A stretch of 40,991 nucleotides of DNA from an uncultured Lamprocystis sp. (GTDB taxonomy: Bacteria; Pseudomonadota; Gammaproteobacteria; Chromatiales; Chromatiaceae). The stretch covers positions 1 to 40,991 of the forward strand of contig NZ_CAIZIZ010000432.1 of assembly GCF_903933125.1 (NCBI RefSeq), in the 5' to 3' direction. The notes beneath the pieces are model-generated. The model was given only the letters and a program-made list of their open reading frames with translations, ran no database searches and was not told the DNA's origin. Of this stretch, positions 8,431 through 17,410 are shown piece by piece. The translations under genes and the position numbers were made by a program. The stretch's first letter is position 1, and every line of letters begins with the position of its first letter.

Positions 8431-10283
8431 CGCATCAACTCCCCGCGGTCGGCGCGCAGGACGGTCTCGGTGAATCCGTTGATGGTGCAGTAGCGGGCGA
8501 AGAAGCGCTCCAGCACCGCCCCGAGCAGGAAGGCGCCGGTGCCTTCAAAGGCGGCTTCATCGCAGTCCACGGTAATCTCCAGTCCACGCGCATAGGTCAC
8601 CGGGCGCACGCCGGGCAGGCGCCGGACGATGCCCTGGGACGAGACCCGGCGGATACCCTCCACCTGCTTGCGTCCCTCGGCGCTGGCGAAATCTCCGTAC
8701 AGGGTCAGCAGTTCACGCAGGGCGGCCGCACCCTTGCCGCCGTCGGAGTCCGCGATCGACAGGTAATTCAGCGACAGATGGTCGATCAGCCGCCAAGCTG
8801 TATCGGCATGGGCGTGTGAATGGCGTGGCTGGGTGGGACCGGCGCGGACGCGCACGGCTCGCACCGGTGCGCCTGATTCCAGCGTAAAGTCGGTCTTGCC
8901 GGACCCGATGGTCAAGTACAGCGGCAGGTTCCGATTGGTGCAGAGCCCGGTCAAGGCGAGCTGCCGCAACTCGGCGGACCAGGGGGCCGCCGCCGCGTCG
9001 GTCAGGTTCAGAAAGATCTCGCTGCCGATATAACTGGAGCGGGGCCGCTGGTGTTGGGGCGTGGATGATTGACGCCGCGGGACGCGCTGGATGCTGTAGT
9101 AAGCCGGTCGCTCGCCGGTCGGACCGAGTTCGGCGGGTGCATAAAAGGGCCGGAACTCCCGCTCCACGGTCGCGCTCGAGCCGAATCCGGTGACGCTGTC
9201 CACCCGATAGACTTCGAAGTCCGTGGGGCGCGTGCGGTCCGGGACCACGTGAAAGTCGGGGCCCTGGTCGTTGAGATGAATCCGGTCGAACCGTTTGGGG
9301 AAGAGGTTGATCGCCGGCGTGCAGTGCAGGGCGAAGTTGGTGGCATCCAACACCCCGTCAAGCACCGGGGAGCGCTCGCCCAAGAGCAGGATCAGGTCGA
9401 TCTCCGGCGCGGCGACGCGCGCCAGGGTAGGTCCCAAGCCGTCGACCGCGACGCACAAAAAGCGTTGCGGAAAGGCGAAATACTCGTGGAGGTGGCGATA
9501 TCCCTGGAATGACGCCGGGGCGCAGGGGAGCAGCGCCTCGTTTTCCGCGAAGCCCAGCGGGTTCAGTACAGTGGCCGGTAGGGTCTCGATCCAGGGCACC
9601 GGTCGCGCGGTCGGCTGCACCAGCACTCCGACCGTGTCGCCCAGGAGTTGTGCGTAGAGTTCAAAAGGTAAGCGGTCCGATCCCTGTAAAAACAACACCA
9701 GCCTGAACCGTTCCGGCCGGCCGGGGGCCAACTGGGAGAAGGTCAGGTTGGCGGTGGTGCGCAGGCGCAGCCGGATGCCGGCTTTGCTGCGTTTGAGCAC
9801 GGGGAGGTCGGAGCGGGCGACGGGTCCGGTGTGGCTGAAATACTCGGCTGCCGCGATCTCCATCGGCCAGAGCCGCACCGCGTGGGCGGTCCGGTACTCG
9901 CACGGCGTCTGCTCACCTTTGCCGAGGTTGCCGCGCAACACCGTGTCGCGCGGGACGTCGAAACCTTCGACGAGTGACCCTTCGCCCAAGTCGGGTTGCA
10001 ACTCGACCACGGTCATCGACGGGGTCGGGGCCAGATAATGCGGATAGATGACTTCCAGCAGGTGCTGGGTGAAGGTGGGGAACTCGGCGTCGATCTTGAG
10101 TTGGACCCGTGCGGCGAGGAAGGCGAACCCTTCCAGCAGACGCTCGACATAGGGGTCGGCGCACTCGAAGCTTTCGAGCCCGAGTCGCCCGGCGATCTTG
10201 GGGAATTCACGGGCGAACTCGCCGCCCATCTCGCGCATGAAGCGCAGTTCTCGGTTATAGAATTCGAGCAGACGTGGGTCCAT
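8394..10283 (-). CDS. tssF: TssF (ImpG/VasA), T6SS baseplate component
   Basis: 629 residues, the usual size of the family. It opens with MDPRLLEFYNRELRFMREMG, followed by EFAREFPKIAGRLGLE and LLEVIYPHYLAPTPSM, all hallmark TssF segments. It forms the central baseplate wedge with TssG and TssE around the VgrG hub. It starts ten bases after the tssE stop and its 3' end overlaps tssG, so the three baseplate genes form one translationally linked block. Confidence 0.96.
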   Translation of the reverse strand: MDPRLLEFYNRELRFMREMGGEFAREFPKIAGRLGLESFECADPYVERLLEGFAFLAARVQLKIDAEFPTFTQHLLEVIYPHYLAPTPSMTVVELQPDLGEGSLVEGFDVPRDTVLRGNLGKGEQTPCEYRTAHAVRLWPMEIAAAEYFSHTGPVARSDLPVLKRSKAGIRLRLRTTANLTFSQLAPGRPERFRLVLFLQGSDRLPFELYAQLLGDTVGVLVQPTARPVPWIETLPATVLNPLGFAENEALLPCAPASFQGYRHLHEYFAFPQRFLCVAVDGLGPTLARVAAPEIDLILLLGERSPVLDGVLDATNFALHCTPAINLFPKRFDRIHLNDQGPDFHVVPDRTRPTDFEVYRVDSVTGFGSSATVEREFRPFYAPAELGPTGERPAYYSIQRVPRRQSSTPQHQRPRSSYIGSEIFLNLTDAAAAPWSAELRQLALTGLCTNRNLPLYLTIGSGKTDFTLESGAPVRAVRVRAGPTQPRHSHAHADTAWRLIDHLSLNYLSIADSDGGKGAAALRELLTLYGDFASAEGRKQVEGIRRVSSQGIVRRLPGVRPVTYARGLEITVDCDEAAFEGTGAFLLGAVLERFFARYCTINGFTETVLRADRGELMRWPATIGRRPIL

Positions 10284-10293
10284 GGTCCTTGTC

Positions 10294-10797
10294 CTAGCCG
10301 CTGTAGCTCATGACCCGAATGTCACCGATGTCGAGGTCGATCTCGGTCTTGAGAAAGAGCCGCAGCGGGACCGGCTGCGCCCACAGATCCCCCTCGATGA
10401 GGAAGGTCATGGCGTTATGGCTCATCTGCTGCTCGTTGACTTCCAGGCGGACTTTGAGCGTCTGGCGCAGGATGCGCGGTTCGAAGTCGATGATGGCCTG
10501 GCGCAGCGTCCGTTCGAGTACGCCGACGTCGGTCCCCGACAGCGTCATGCCCGACAGGTCCGGCATGCCGAAGTTGAGTACCGAGCTGCTGACTTGGGGG
10601 TAGCCATTGAGATCCTGTCCAGCCGCCAGATTCGTGGTGTTGAGCAGCCACCCCAGATCGCGCAACACCGCCTCGCGCAGTCGCGACTGCCCGAAGACGC
10701 GCTGCTCTCGCGACTCCTGCGTCTTCTCGGGCTCGAAGTCGGTGAGCCGGTCGAGCAGCGAGGGCTGCAGCCGTTCTTTGTGCGACAGCTCAGCCAA
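10294..10797 (-). CDS. tssE: TssE, gp25-like T6SS baseplate protein
   Basis: About 167 residues from a TTG at 10797; the frame stays open to an ATG at 10866 (190 residues) and another ATG at 10830. I prefer the TTG because it gives AELSHKERLQPSLLDRLTD, the normal family N-terminus, and overlaps the tagJ stop by eight bases, although no good ribosome site is seen at any of the three. The C-terminal part is a gpW/gp25 lysozyme-like fold (LRQAIIDFEPRILRQTLKVR). TssE starts sheath polymerisation at the baseplate. Confidence 0.88.
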   Translation of the reverse strand: MAELSHKERLQPSLLDRLTDFEPEKTQESREQRVFGQSRLREAVLRDLGWLLNTTNLAAGQDLNGYPQVSSSVLNFGMPDLSGMTLSGTDVGVLERTLRQAIIDFEPRILRQTLKVRLEVNEQQMSHNAMTFLIEGDLWAQPVPLRLFLKTEIDLDIGDIRVMSYSG

Positions 10798-11626
10798 GGG
10801 TGCTGTCTGCGCCCGTGACGCCGCCGGCATCCGTCGCGCCGGATGCAAAGACGATGTTGCGCACATCCATCAGCGGATACTCACCACCGTCGGTATAGAA
10901 CATGCGTTGCCCCTGACCGAAATAGGTCTCGCCGGGTTGTTCCTGCCAGTCGGTCTTGCGGCCAAGGCGCAGTTCGGGGTCCGGCGAGGCCTCCGAGCCA
11001 GGATAGCGCGTCGGGATCAAACCCACGGACTCGCCGCCATTGGCCCAGGTAAAGTAGGCCGGGGTCCAGACCAGATCGCGCAGGTCCTCCGGCTTGTCCA
11101 TGCGAATCGCAGAAATATTGTGGAAAGGAATCCAGTAATAACGGCCATTGACGATGGCTTCAACGACCGGTCCCAAACGGCTGTCGCCGTCCATGATCCA
11201 GTCGAAAGACACACCGTCGAGCTGTCCGGGCGTGCTCGGGGCGGCTTCCAGGGCACGCTCGCGCACGTCTTTGGCCTGGGCGCCGGCCCCTTGGGCGGCC
11301 AGGCGTGCCGCCTCGATCAGGAGTGCGAACCAGGGGTCGGGTTGGCCGAACACCAGCGGCGATCGGCGGCCGGCGAAGATCTCGCCGCGCAGCACCTCAC
11401 AGTGCAGGGCTTCGCGGTAGGTCTGGACCATGGCGAGGTTCGCGGCGTCCAATTCGCCGGCGACCGTCAGTTGGTTCAGCGCCCGCTCCCACTGTCCCGT
11501 GAGTGCCAGGAGTTGGAAGAGGAAGACCCGATAGCTCGCGTTTGCCGGTGCTTTGCGCACCTGCTCCTGAAGCTGACGCAAGGAGGCTTCCGGGTCGCCT
11601 TCGCGCCATAGCTCTTCGGCCAGCAT
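10790..11626 (-). CDS. tagJ: TagJ (ImpE/SciE), T6SS accessory protein
   Basis: 278 residues from the ATG at 11626, which has GGGAGA eight bases upstream; the same frame is open far upstream but that part is antisense shadow of hcp. The N-terminus AEELWREGDPEASLRQLQEQ and ASYRVFLFQLLALTGQWERA is typical of ImpE/TagJ. In studied systems TagJ binds TssB and modulates sheath handling by ClpV. It lies between hcp and tssE, a standard position, and its stop overlaps the tssE start. Confidence 0.9.
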   Translation of the reverse strand: MLAEELWREGDPEASLRQLQEQVRKAPANASYRVFLFQLLALTGQWERALNQLTVAGELDAANLAMVQTYREALHCEVLRGEIFAGRRSPLVFGQPDPWFALLIEAARLAAQGAGAQAKDVRERALEAAPSTPGQLDGVSFDWIMDGDSRLGPVVEAIVNGRYYWIPFHNISAIRMDKPEDLRDLVWTPAYFTWANGGESVGLIPTRYPGSEASPDPELRLGRKTDWQEQPGETYFGQGQRMFYTDGGEYPLMDVRNIVFASGATDAGGVTGADSTLG

Positions 11627-11658
11627 AGTGTTCTCTCCCGGTCGGTGCGTCGGTCGAC

Positions 11659-11708
11659 CGACGATCCGCCGCGCCCGCGGAACCCCGCGAACGCGGCACG
11701 GATCGTCG
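11659..11708 (-). terminator. Strong hairpin downstream of hcp
   Basis: CGACGATCCG and CGGATCGTCG form 10-bp arms, continued inward by CCGCG/CGCGG. The structure lies between the hcp stop and the tagJ start. No U-run follows, so it may be an attenuator or an RNA-stabilising stem that keeps hcp more abundant than the genes after it, rather than a full terminator. Confidence 0.5.
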
Positions 11709-11733
11709 CAGTGGGGCAGGCCGTGCCCCGCGG

Positions 11734-12219
11734 TTATTTCTTGAGGTTCTTCGCGATGTCCCAGCCGTACTTGATCGCGGCTTCCGCGGTGCCATCCTGC
11801 TTCTGCGGTGTGTAGTCCACATCGACTTCGGCGAAGTTGAGGCTGACGTTCTCGGTCAGCAGGTCCTGACCGCCCGAGCCGCCCGTGCTGTAGGAGGTCA
11901 CGATCACCTCGGTCATCTTGATCAACAGGTACTCCACGGGGCTGTCGCCGCCAGCCTTGCGTACGGTCAGCAAGCCCTCTTTGAACTGCTTGCCGCTGGA
12001 GCAGTACTGCATCAGCACCGGCGAGGACTTGTCGATGTACTTGGTGATCGACAGGTCCTGAATCGAGACCTTGCCGGCACCGCCGCCGCCGCCAACGTGC
12101 ATTGAGCCGGACTGGCTCATGCCCCAGGACCAGGCGAGTACGTCGATCTCTTCCGTATGTTTGGAGTCTTGGGACTCGCCCTTGACGCCTTCGAGCTTGA
12201 GAAACATGTCGACAGCCAT
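11734..12219 (-). CDS. hcp: Hcp, T6SS inner tube protein
   Basis: 161 residues, normal Hcp length. Hcp hexamers stack to form the tube that is pushed out by sheath contraction and can carry small effectors. The N-terminus MAVDMFLKLEGVKGESQDSK and the strands SITKYIDKSSPVLMQYCSSG, EYLLIKMTEVIVTSYSTGG and ENVSLNFAEVDVDYTPQ are characteristic. AGGAG precedes the ATG. The gene is isolated by about 108 bases on each side from tssC and tagJ, each gap holding a hairpin, which suits separate control of its dose. Confidence 0.96.
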   Translation of the reverse strand: MAVDMFLKLEGVKGESQDSKHTEEIDVLAWSWGMSQSGSMHVGGGGGAGKVSIQDLSITKYIDKSSPVLMQYCSSGKQFKEGLLTVRKAGGDSPVEYLLIKMTEVIVTSYSTGGSGGQDLLTENVSLNFAEVDVDYTPQKQDGTAEAAIKYGWDIAKNLKK

Positions 12220-12289
12220 ATGCGAGCTCCTCTATCAGTTGCTTGATCGAACCGCGCACCCGCATCGCGCGGGTCCGCCAACCGCCGAG

Positions 12290-12319
12290 CCGTCATCGCA
12301 TCGGACGCGCCGATGACGG
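12290..12319 (-). other. Hairpin between tssC and hcp
   Basis: CCGTCATCG and CGATGACGG form a 9-bp stem with a 12-base loop just after the tssC stop. It has no U-tract. A partial terminator or processing site separating the sheath genes from hcp is possible. Confidence 0.4.
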
Positions 12320-12327
12320 AATTTCGT

Positions 12328-13830
12328 CTAACCGCCCTTCGCCGACGGCAGCTTGGAGACCAACCGCAGCGAGACGGTCAGGCCTTCGAGCTGGTAGTGC
12401 GGACGCAGGAAGAACTTGGATGTGTAGTAACCGGGGTTTCCTTCCACTTCCTCTACCACGACCTCCGCCGCGGCCAGCGGGCATTTGGCCTTGGTGTTTT
12501 CGCTCGAATGGGCCGGATCGCCATCCACATATTTGAGTATCCAGCTATTGAGCCACCGCTGCATGTCCTCGCGCTCCTTGAAGGACCCGACCTTGTCCCG
12601 CACGATGCACTTGAGATAGTGCGCGAAACGGCAGGTCGAAAACAGATAAGGCAGGCGCGCCGCCAGGTTGGCGTTGGCACTGGCGTCCGGATCATCGTAC
12701 TCGAACGGCTTCTGCAGCGATTGGGCGCCGATGAAGGCGGCGAAGTCGGTGTTTTTCTTGTGCACCAGCGGCATGAAGCCGTTCTTCGCCAGTTCGGCCT
12801 CGCGTCGATCGCTGATGGCGATTTCGGTCGGGCACTTCATATCGACGCCGCCGTCATCCGTGGGGAACGTATGGCTGGGCAGCCCTTCCACCGCGCCGCC
12901 GGACTCGATGCCGCGGATGCGTGAGCACCAGCCGTACATCTTGAAGGAGCGGTTGATGTTGACCGCCATGGCGTAGGCCGAGTTGGCCCAGGTGTACTTG
13001 CCGTGCTGTGCTCCGGCGGTGTCTTCTTCGAAGTCGAATTCGTCCACCGGATTGGTATTGGCGCCGTAGGGCAAACGGGACAAAAAGCGCGGCATGGTCA
13101 GGCCAATGTAGCGCGCATCGTCGGACTCGCGCAACGAGCGCCAGGCGGCGTAGTCCGGGGTCTGGAAAATCTTGGTCAGGTCGCGCGGATTGGCCAGTTC
13201 CTGCCAACTGTCCATCTGCATCACGGTCGGTGCAGCGGCGGAGATGAAGGGCGCATGGATGGACGCGGAAATCTTGGCGAGTTCCCCGAGCAGTTCCACA
13301 TCGGGAGGGCTTTGGTCAAAATAGTAATCGCCGACCAGGCAACCGAAGGGCTCGCCGCCGAACTGTCCATATTCCTCTTCATAGAGCTTCTTGAAGAGGG
13401 GGCTCTGGTCCCAGGCCGTGCCCTTGAACTTCTTCAGTGTCTTGTGCACCTCCTGCTTGGAGATGTTCATGACCCGGATCTTCAGCATCTCGTCCGTTTC
13501 GGTGTTATTGACGAGATAGTGCAGGCCGCGCCAGGCGCCCTCGAGCTGCTGGAAATCGGCGTGGTGCAGGATCAGGTTGACCTGCTCGGTGAGCTTCTGA
13601 TCGATCGCCGCGATCATCGATTGGATGGTACGAACCGCATCGTCTGAAATGAGCGCGGTCTGGGCCAACGCCTGGGAGGCGAGGGTGGCGACCGCGCCTT
13701 CGACGGCTTCGCGGGCGCGATCGGTGCGGGGTTTGAATTCCTGATTGAGCAGCGAGGCGAAGCTGTCGACCTCGATGGTGCTGGTCTGGCCTTGGGCGCC
13801 GCCCGCGGTTTGGGTGTCGGTCTCGGCCAT
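12328..13830 (-). CDS. tssC: TssC (VipB), T6SS sheath large subunit
   Basis: 500 residues from the ATG at 13830, which has GGAGGG nine bases upstream and gives MAETDTQTAGG; the frame is open 16 codons further but without support. TssC pairs with TssB to build the contractile sheath. Conserved segments include QLEGAWRGLHYLVNNTETDE, CLVGDYYFDQSP, SRLPYGANTNPVDEFDFEED and RFAHYLKCIVRDKVGSF. It begins four bases after the tssB stop, so the two sheath subunits are made together. Confidence 0.96.
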   Translation of the reverse strand: MAETDTQTAGGAQGQTSTIEVDSFASLLNQEFKPRTDRAREAVEGAVATLASQALAQTALISDDAVRTIQSMIAAIDQKLTEQVNLILHHADFQQLEGAWRGLHYLVNNTETDEMLKIRVMNISKQEVHKTLKKFKGTAWDQSPLFKKLYEEEYGQFGGEPFGCLVGDYYFDQSPPDVELLGELAKISASIHAPFISAAAPTVMQMDSWQELANPRDLTKIFQTPDYAAWRSLRESDDARYIGLTMPRFLSRLPYGANTNPVDEFDFEEDTAGAQHGKYTWANSAYAMAVNINRSFKMYGWCSRIRGIESGGAVEGLPSHTFPTDDGGVDMKCPTEIAISDRREAELAKNGFMPLVHKKNTDFAAFIGAQSLQKPFEYDDPDASANANLAARLPYLFSTCRFAHYLKCIVRDKVGSFKEREDMQRWLNSWILKYVDGDPAHSSENTKAKCPLAAAEVVVEEVEGNPGYYTSKFFLRPHYQLEGLTVSLRLVSKLPSAKGG

Positions 13831-13834
13831 CGGA

Positions 13835-14374
13835 TTAGCCCTCCGCCGTCGGCTGTTCGGATGCCGTGCCCGCGGCATCGGTCGGTTTGGGTGCCGCCGC
13901 CAAGGCCTGCAGCAAGGTCGGGTCTTTCAGCACCTTGGCGATCAGTTCTTCGGCGCCGCTTTTGCCGTCCATGTATGTGAGCAGATTGGATAACTGACCG
14001 CGTGCCTGGAGCAGTTTGTTCAGTGAGTCGACCTTACGCGCCACCGCCGCGGGGGCGAAGTCCTCCATCGACTCGAAAGTCAGTTCGACGTTGAGATTCC
14101 CCTCGCCAGTCAGGCTGTTAGGTACCTGAAAAGCGACGCGCGGTTTCATCGACTTGAGCCGGTCATCGAAGTTGTCGACATCGATCTCGAGCATCTTGCG
14201 ATCCGCAACCGGCGGCAGGGCCTCCGCGGGTTTGCCTGACAGGTCAGCCAGGACACCCATCACGAAGGGGAGCTGGACCTTCTTCTCGGCTCCGTATAGC
14301 TCGACATCGTACTCGATCTGCACCCGCGGGGCGCGGTTGCGGGCGATGAACTTTTGACTGCTCTCTTTCGCCAC
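13835..14374 (-). CDS. tssB: TssB (VipA), T6SS sheath small subunit
   Basis: 179 residues from a GTG at 14374. GAGGAG lies seven bases ahead and the product begins with the family motif AKESSQKFIARNRAPRVQIEYDVE; upstream in-frame codons to 14416 lack a ribosome site. TssB is the small sheath subunit recognised, once contracted, by ClpV. Conserved blocks are KKVQLPFVMGVLADLSG, FDDRLKSMKPRVAFQVPNSL and LLTYMDGKSGAEELIAKVLK. Confidence 0.95.
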   Translation of the reverse strand: MAKESSQKFIARNRAPRVQIEYDVELYGAEKKVQLPFVMGVLADLSGKPAEALPPVADRKMLEIDVDNFDDRLKSMKPRVAFQVPNSLTGEGNLNVELTFESMEDFAPAAVARKVDSLNKLLQARGQLSNLLTYMDGKSGAEELIAKVLKDPTLLQALAAAPKPTDAAGTASEQPTAEG

Positions 14375-14445
14375 TGGGCGTCTCCTCTTGAAGATTGTCT
14401 CTCGGGGCGTGGTCACCGCACGGGCGACCCGGTTTGTCGCGCTGC

Positions 14446-15489
14446 TTACGGCTTATCGGCGATCCCGCATACCTTTTCGATCTGTGGCAGAGCATCGGGA
14501 GCGAGATCGCGCAAAATGTCCACGAAGTTCCCGGTCGCCAGTCGCCGCGCCCGCTTGAGCAAAAACGGCACCGGACTCGACGGCTCGCAACGTGAATAGT
14601 AGTCGCAAATGAGGTCGAGCGTGCGCACCACATCGTCGCGGTTGCCGATCTGCCCCGGGGTACGCGCTGCCGGTGCCGCCGTGCCTGAAGCGGCCGGACC
14701 GTCGGGATTGACCTCCGCCGGTGCCGCCACCTCCGCGGCCGGCTGGCGAGGTGCCAAATGGGCTTGAAGAACGGCGTGGATCTGCGTCAACAGTCCGGCG
14801 AGCGGCGTTAGATCGGGCGTCTGTGAGGCGTCGACCTGTGCGGCCAGATCCTGGTTCAAGGCGCGCAAGGTCGTCCGGGCCGCGTCGGCGGCAGCGGTGA
14901 CCGCGGCCAATTCGGCGAGGTCACATTCCTGAAAGGCGCCGTCGATCGCGGTCGTGTCCAGCGGTTTGGTATTGGGACGGGCCTTGGCGCGACCCTCCGC
15001 GACCTCGATGTCCCGCCACGTGATCGGGCCGAAGACGCGTGAGCGAATCAGGGGGGCGGCGCGCAGTTGGGACAGCACGGTGTCCGGGTGGGCGAGATCC
15101 GCCACCACGTTCATCCGTTCCATCGGGTCATTATTGTCGCTGGCATCCAGTGCCGGGTAGAGATCCGCCCAGAAGCGGTCGACCAGTCCCCGAATGAGTT
15201 CAAACCCGGCGTTCAGCCCCGGCAACCCGTCCTTCTCAAGCAAAGCGCGGGCCATGAGTACGGCAACCCGCAGGTTCTTGGAGCGCAGCATCAGGGTCTT
15301 ACCCAAGGCCAGAACCTGCCGCCAGTCCGGCTCGCCGGCCGGCACCAGGGTGCCGCCCATCTGCTGCTCGGGGGTGCCGGTCGCAGCCTCGGTGAGGGCG
15401 CGGAAATCCGGATCGTATTCCAGGTCTTCCCCCGCGGGCTGCGCCGCGGAGACCGGTCCAAGCAGCGACTCGATGTCAATAGTGCTCAT
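14446..15489 (-). CDS. tssA: TssA (ImpA N-terminal domain), T6SS cap/baseplate organiser
   Basis: About 347 residues from the ATG at 15489 (MSTIDIESLLGPVS); an ATG seven codons upstream is also open and neither has a strong ribosome site. The ImpA_N domain covers residues about 1-180: PAGEDLEYDPDF, EPDWRQVLALGKTLMLRSKN and LIRGLVDRFWADLYPALD, with the usual SDNNDPMERMN. The C-terminal part has RNRDDVVRTLDLICDYYSR-like sequence and FLLKRARRLATGNFVDILRD, as in short TssA proteins that guide tube/sheath assembly. It is the promoter-proximal gene of this T6SS block. Confidence 0.93.
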   Translation of the reverse strand: MSTIDIESLLGPVSAAQPAGEDLEYDPDFRALTEAATGTPEQQMGGTLVPAGEPDWRQVLALGKTLMLRSKNLRVAVLMARALLEKDGLPGLNAGFELIRGLVDRFWADLYPALDASDNNDPMERMNVVADLAHPDTVLSQLRAAPLIRSRVFGPITWRDIEVAEGRAKARPNTKPLDTTAIDGAFQECDLAELAAVTAAADAARTTLRALNQDLAAQVDASQTPDLTPLAGLLTQIHAVLQAHLAPRQPAAEVAAPAEVNPDGPAASGTAAPAARTPGQIGNRDDVVRTLDLICDYYSRCEPSSPVPFLLKRARRLATGNFVDILRDLAPDALPQIEKVCGIADKP

Positions 15490-15561
15490 GTTCGGTAAAG
15501 ATGACCCCATTGCCGGTGCGCGGCAGGCGTCACAGGTCGCGCCTGCCTTGTGTAATTCCGC

Positions 15562-15864
15562 CTAAGTGTAGCCGCAGTTACGCGGTTGTGCGTGCCCTGA
15601 TGGCCGATCCGCAGCGCCGACTGTGACGCGTCGCTCATAGGGGTCAGGTACCACGCCTGCGACTCGGATATTACGCCCCGATCCGGTGACGTTCAATCGC
15701 TCGGACTCGTAGGAAACCGCCTTGTCGACGCGTAGGAAGCGGCCTACCATCGCCGTCATGGTATCCCCGTGTATGACCCCCCGTGGGCCGACAGCGTGCC
15801 GATCCTTGTTCTTTGCAACAAGCGTCCTTGAGTCATCGATAATGAACTGACTGTCAGCAGACAC
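15562..15864 (-). CDS. Small hypothetical protein, doubtful
   Basis: 100 codons from a GTG at 15864 with GGGAG six bases upstream. I recognise no domain, signal peptide or membrane segment. It lies between tssA and the divergent HipA-like gene, whose GTG start is only 11 bases away, leaving no room for two conventional promoters. Either it is a short real gene whose transcript leads into tssA, or it is open by chance and the region is the T6SS promoter. Confidence 0.3.
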   Translation of the reverse strand: MSADSQFIIDDSRTLVAKNKDRHAVGPRGVIHGDTMTAMVGRFLRVDKAVSYESERLNVTGSGRNIRVAGVVPDPYERRVTVGAADRPSGHAQPRNCGYT

Positions 15865-15875
15865 ACCAGGCTCCC

Positions 15876-17258
15876 GTGACCAACAAGCAACAACTCGCCC
15901 GTGACCGCCTGGCCAAAGTGCTCGGACGGCAGGCCGCGGTCAGGGCCGCGGACCTGGCGCAGGCGTTGGGCGTCAGCGTGCCCACGCTGCACCGACTGCT
16001 GCAAGAACGCGCCGAGCCGATTCTGGTTGCGGGTCAGGCGCGCCGGACCCGCTATGCGTTGCGGCGCGCCGTGCGCGGGGATCCAGGTGAGTACCCGCTC
16101 TACGCCGTCGATACGTCGGGACGTGCAGTTCAGGTGGCCAGTCTGACAGCGGTCGCCCCTGCGGGGTGCTGGGTGTCGCTGCGCGGGACGGACTGGCCGG
16201 TGGTCGACGAGGCACGCGAAGGTTGGTGGGAGGGTCTGCCCTACCCGTTGTACGACATGCGCCCGCAGGGCTACCTGGGCCGGCAATTGGCGCGCGCGGT
16301 GCATTGCGCATTGGCCGTGCCGGACAACCCCAATCTGTGGAACGATGACGACATCCTGTTCGCATTGAGCCGCATCGGGTCGGAGATGAGCGGCAACCTG
16401 ATTCTAGGCGATGATGCCTGTGAACGCTGGCAGCAGGACGGCCTGGCCCAGGCCGAGCCATTGTCCGAGCACGGGACGGCCGCCGCCTATGTTCAGTTGG
16501 CTGCGCAGGCCGTGGCCGCAGGGGTTCCGGGATCGAGCGCGGCGGGTGAGTTTCCCAAATTTCCGGCCCGGCGTGATCTCGCGGGCCGCCCGACGCCGCA
16601 TGTCCTGGTCAAATTCTCCGGCGCTGATGATTCGCCCGCGGTCAGGCGCTGGTCGGATCTGCTGGTGTGTGAGCACTTGGCCTTGGAGTGCGCACGCACC
16701 CTGCCGCAGGTTGAGAGTGCCCATAGCCGGGTCCTGAGCCAGGCTGGTCGGACTTTTCTCGAAGTGGAACGATTCGATCGGCACGGCCCCCGGGGGCGCA
16801 GCCCACTGTGCAGCCTGGAGACACTCAATGCCGCACTGCTCGGGATGGGCACCCAGGACTGGGCCTGCCTGGCCGACGGTCTGGCCGCGGCGAAGCTGTT
16901 GGAGTCGGAGGATGTCGTGTGTATCCATCGACTGTGGTGGTTCGGGCGGCTGATCGCCAATTCCGACATGCACCTGGGCAATCTCAGTTTCCGGCCGTCG
17001 GGCGGACGCCTGCGTCTGGCGCCCACCTACGACATGCTGCCGATGCGTTATGCCCCCCTGCCGGGCGGGGAACTCCCCGCAGCCGAATGGACGCCGTCGC
17101 TGCCGTTGCCGGGCCACCGGGACCATTGGCTGGTTGCCTGCCGGGCGGCCGTGCACTTTTGGGATCTGGTCGCCGCGGATACCCGCATCGGGGCGGCCGT
17201 GCGCGGCTTGGGGCGGGTCCATCGTCAAGGGTTGCGCGAACTGGCGGAGCGGGTCTAG
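15876..17258 (+). CDS. yjjJ: HipA-family kinase of the YjjJ type
   Basis: 460 residues from a GTG. Residues about 5-60 form a winged helix-turn-helix (ADLAQALGVSVPTLHRLLQE), which in YjjJ-type proteins replaces a separate HipB partner. The rest is a HipA-like Ser/Thr kinase: PHVLVKFSGADDSP (ATP site), a catalytic loop NSDMHLGN at 362-369, and YDMLPMRYAPL after it. HipA kinases phosphorylate aminoacyl-tRNA synthetases and cause growth arrest; the YjjJ target is less certain. No hipB-like gene flanks it. A ~94-bp palindromic repeat follows within 25 bases of the stop. Confidence 0.85.
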   Translation: MTNKQQLARDRLAKVLGRQAAVRAADLAQALGVSVPTLHRLLQERAEPILVAGQARRTRYALRRAVRGDPGEYPLYAVDTSGRAVQVASLTAVAPAGCWVSLRGTDWPVVDEAREGWWEGLPYPLYDMRPQGYLGRQLARAVHCALAVPDNPNLWNDDDILFALSRIGSEMSGNLILGDDACERWQQDGLAQAEPLSEHGTAAAYVQLAAQAVAAGVPGSSAAGEFPKFPARRDLAGRPTPHVLVKFSGADDSPAVRRWSDLLVCEHLALECARTLPQVESAHSRVLSQAGRTFLEVERFDRHGPRGRSPLCSLETLNAALLGMGTQDWACLADGLAAAKLLESEDVVCIHRLWWFGRLIANSDMHLGNLSFRPSGGRLRLAPTYDMLPMRYAPLPGGELPAAEWTPSLPLPGHRDHWLVACRAAVHFWDLVAADTRIGAAVRGLGRVHRQGLRELAERV

Positions 17259-17278
17259 CCGATTTCCGTCACCTCCTG

Positions 17279-17372
17279 TATAGCCTTCCTACCTGATATC
17301 CGGACAGACCCTTGGTGTAGGGGCGGGTTTGAAACCCGCCCCTACGTCCGGTCATCACGTCCGATGGCTATA
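17279..17372 (-). repeat. Repeat family A, copy 1 (~94-bp palindromic element)
   Basis: The element is bounded by TATAGCC and GGCTATA and centred on GTAGGGGCGGGTTT and its complement (17317-17345, 14-bp arms around one base). Read on the minus strand it aligns along its whole length with the copies at 31027-31119 and 32739-32832, including CTGATATCCGGACAGACC. No coding capacity. It looks like a non-autonomous mobile or REP-type unit. Confidence 0.75.
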
Positions 17373-17410
17373 CGACCTCGCTCCTCTTTTCGCCCGCCTT
17401 CCGCAACGCG

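Noticed and set aside
11627-12265. N-terminal extension of the tagJ frame (Arg-rich)
   Set aside because: Shadow of hcp in another frame; TagJ begins at 11626 with its own ribosome site.
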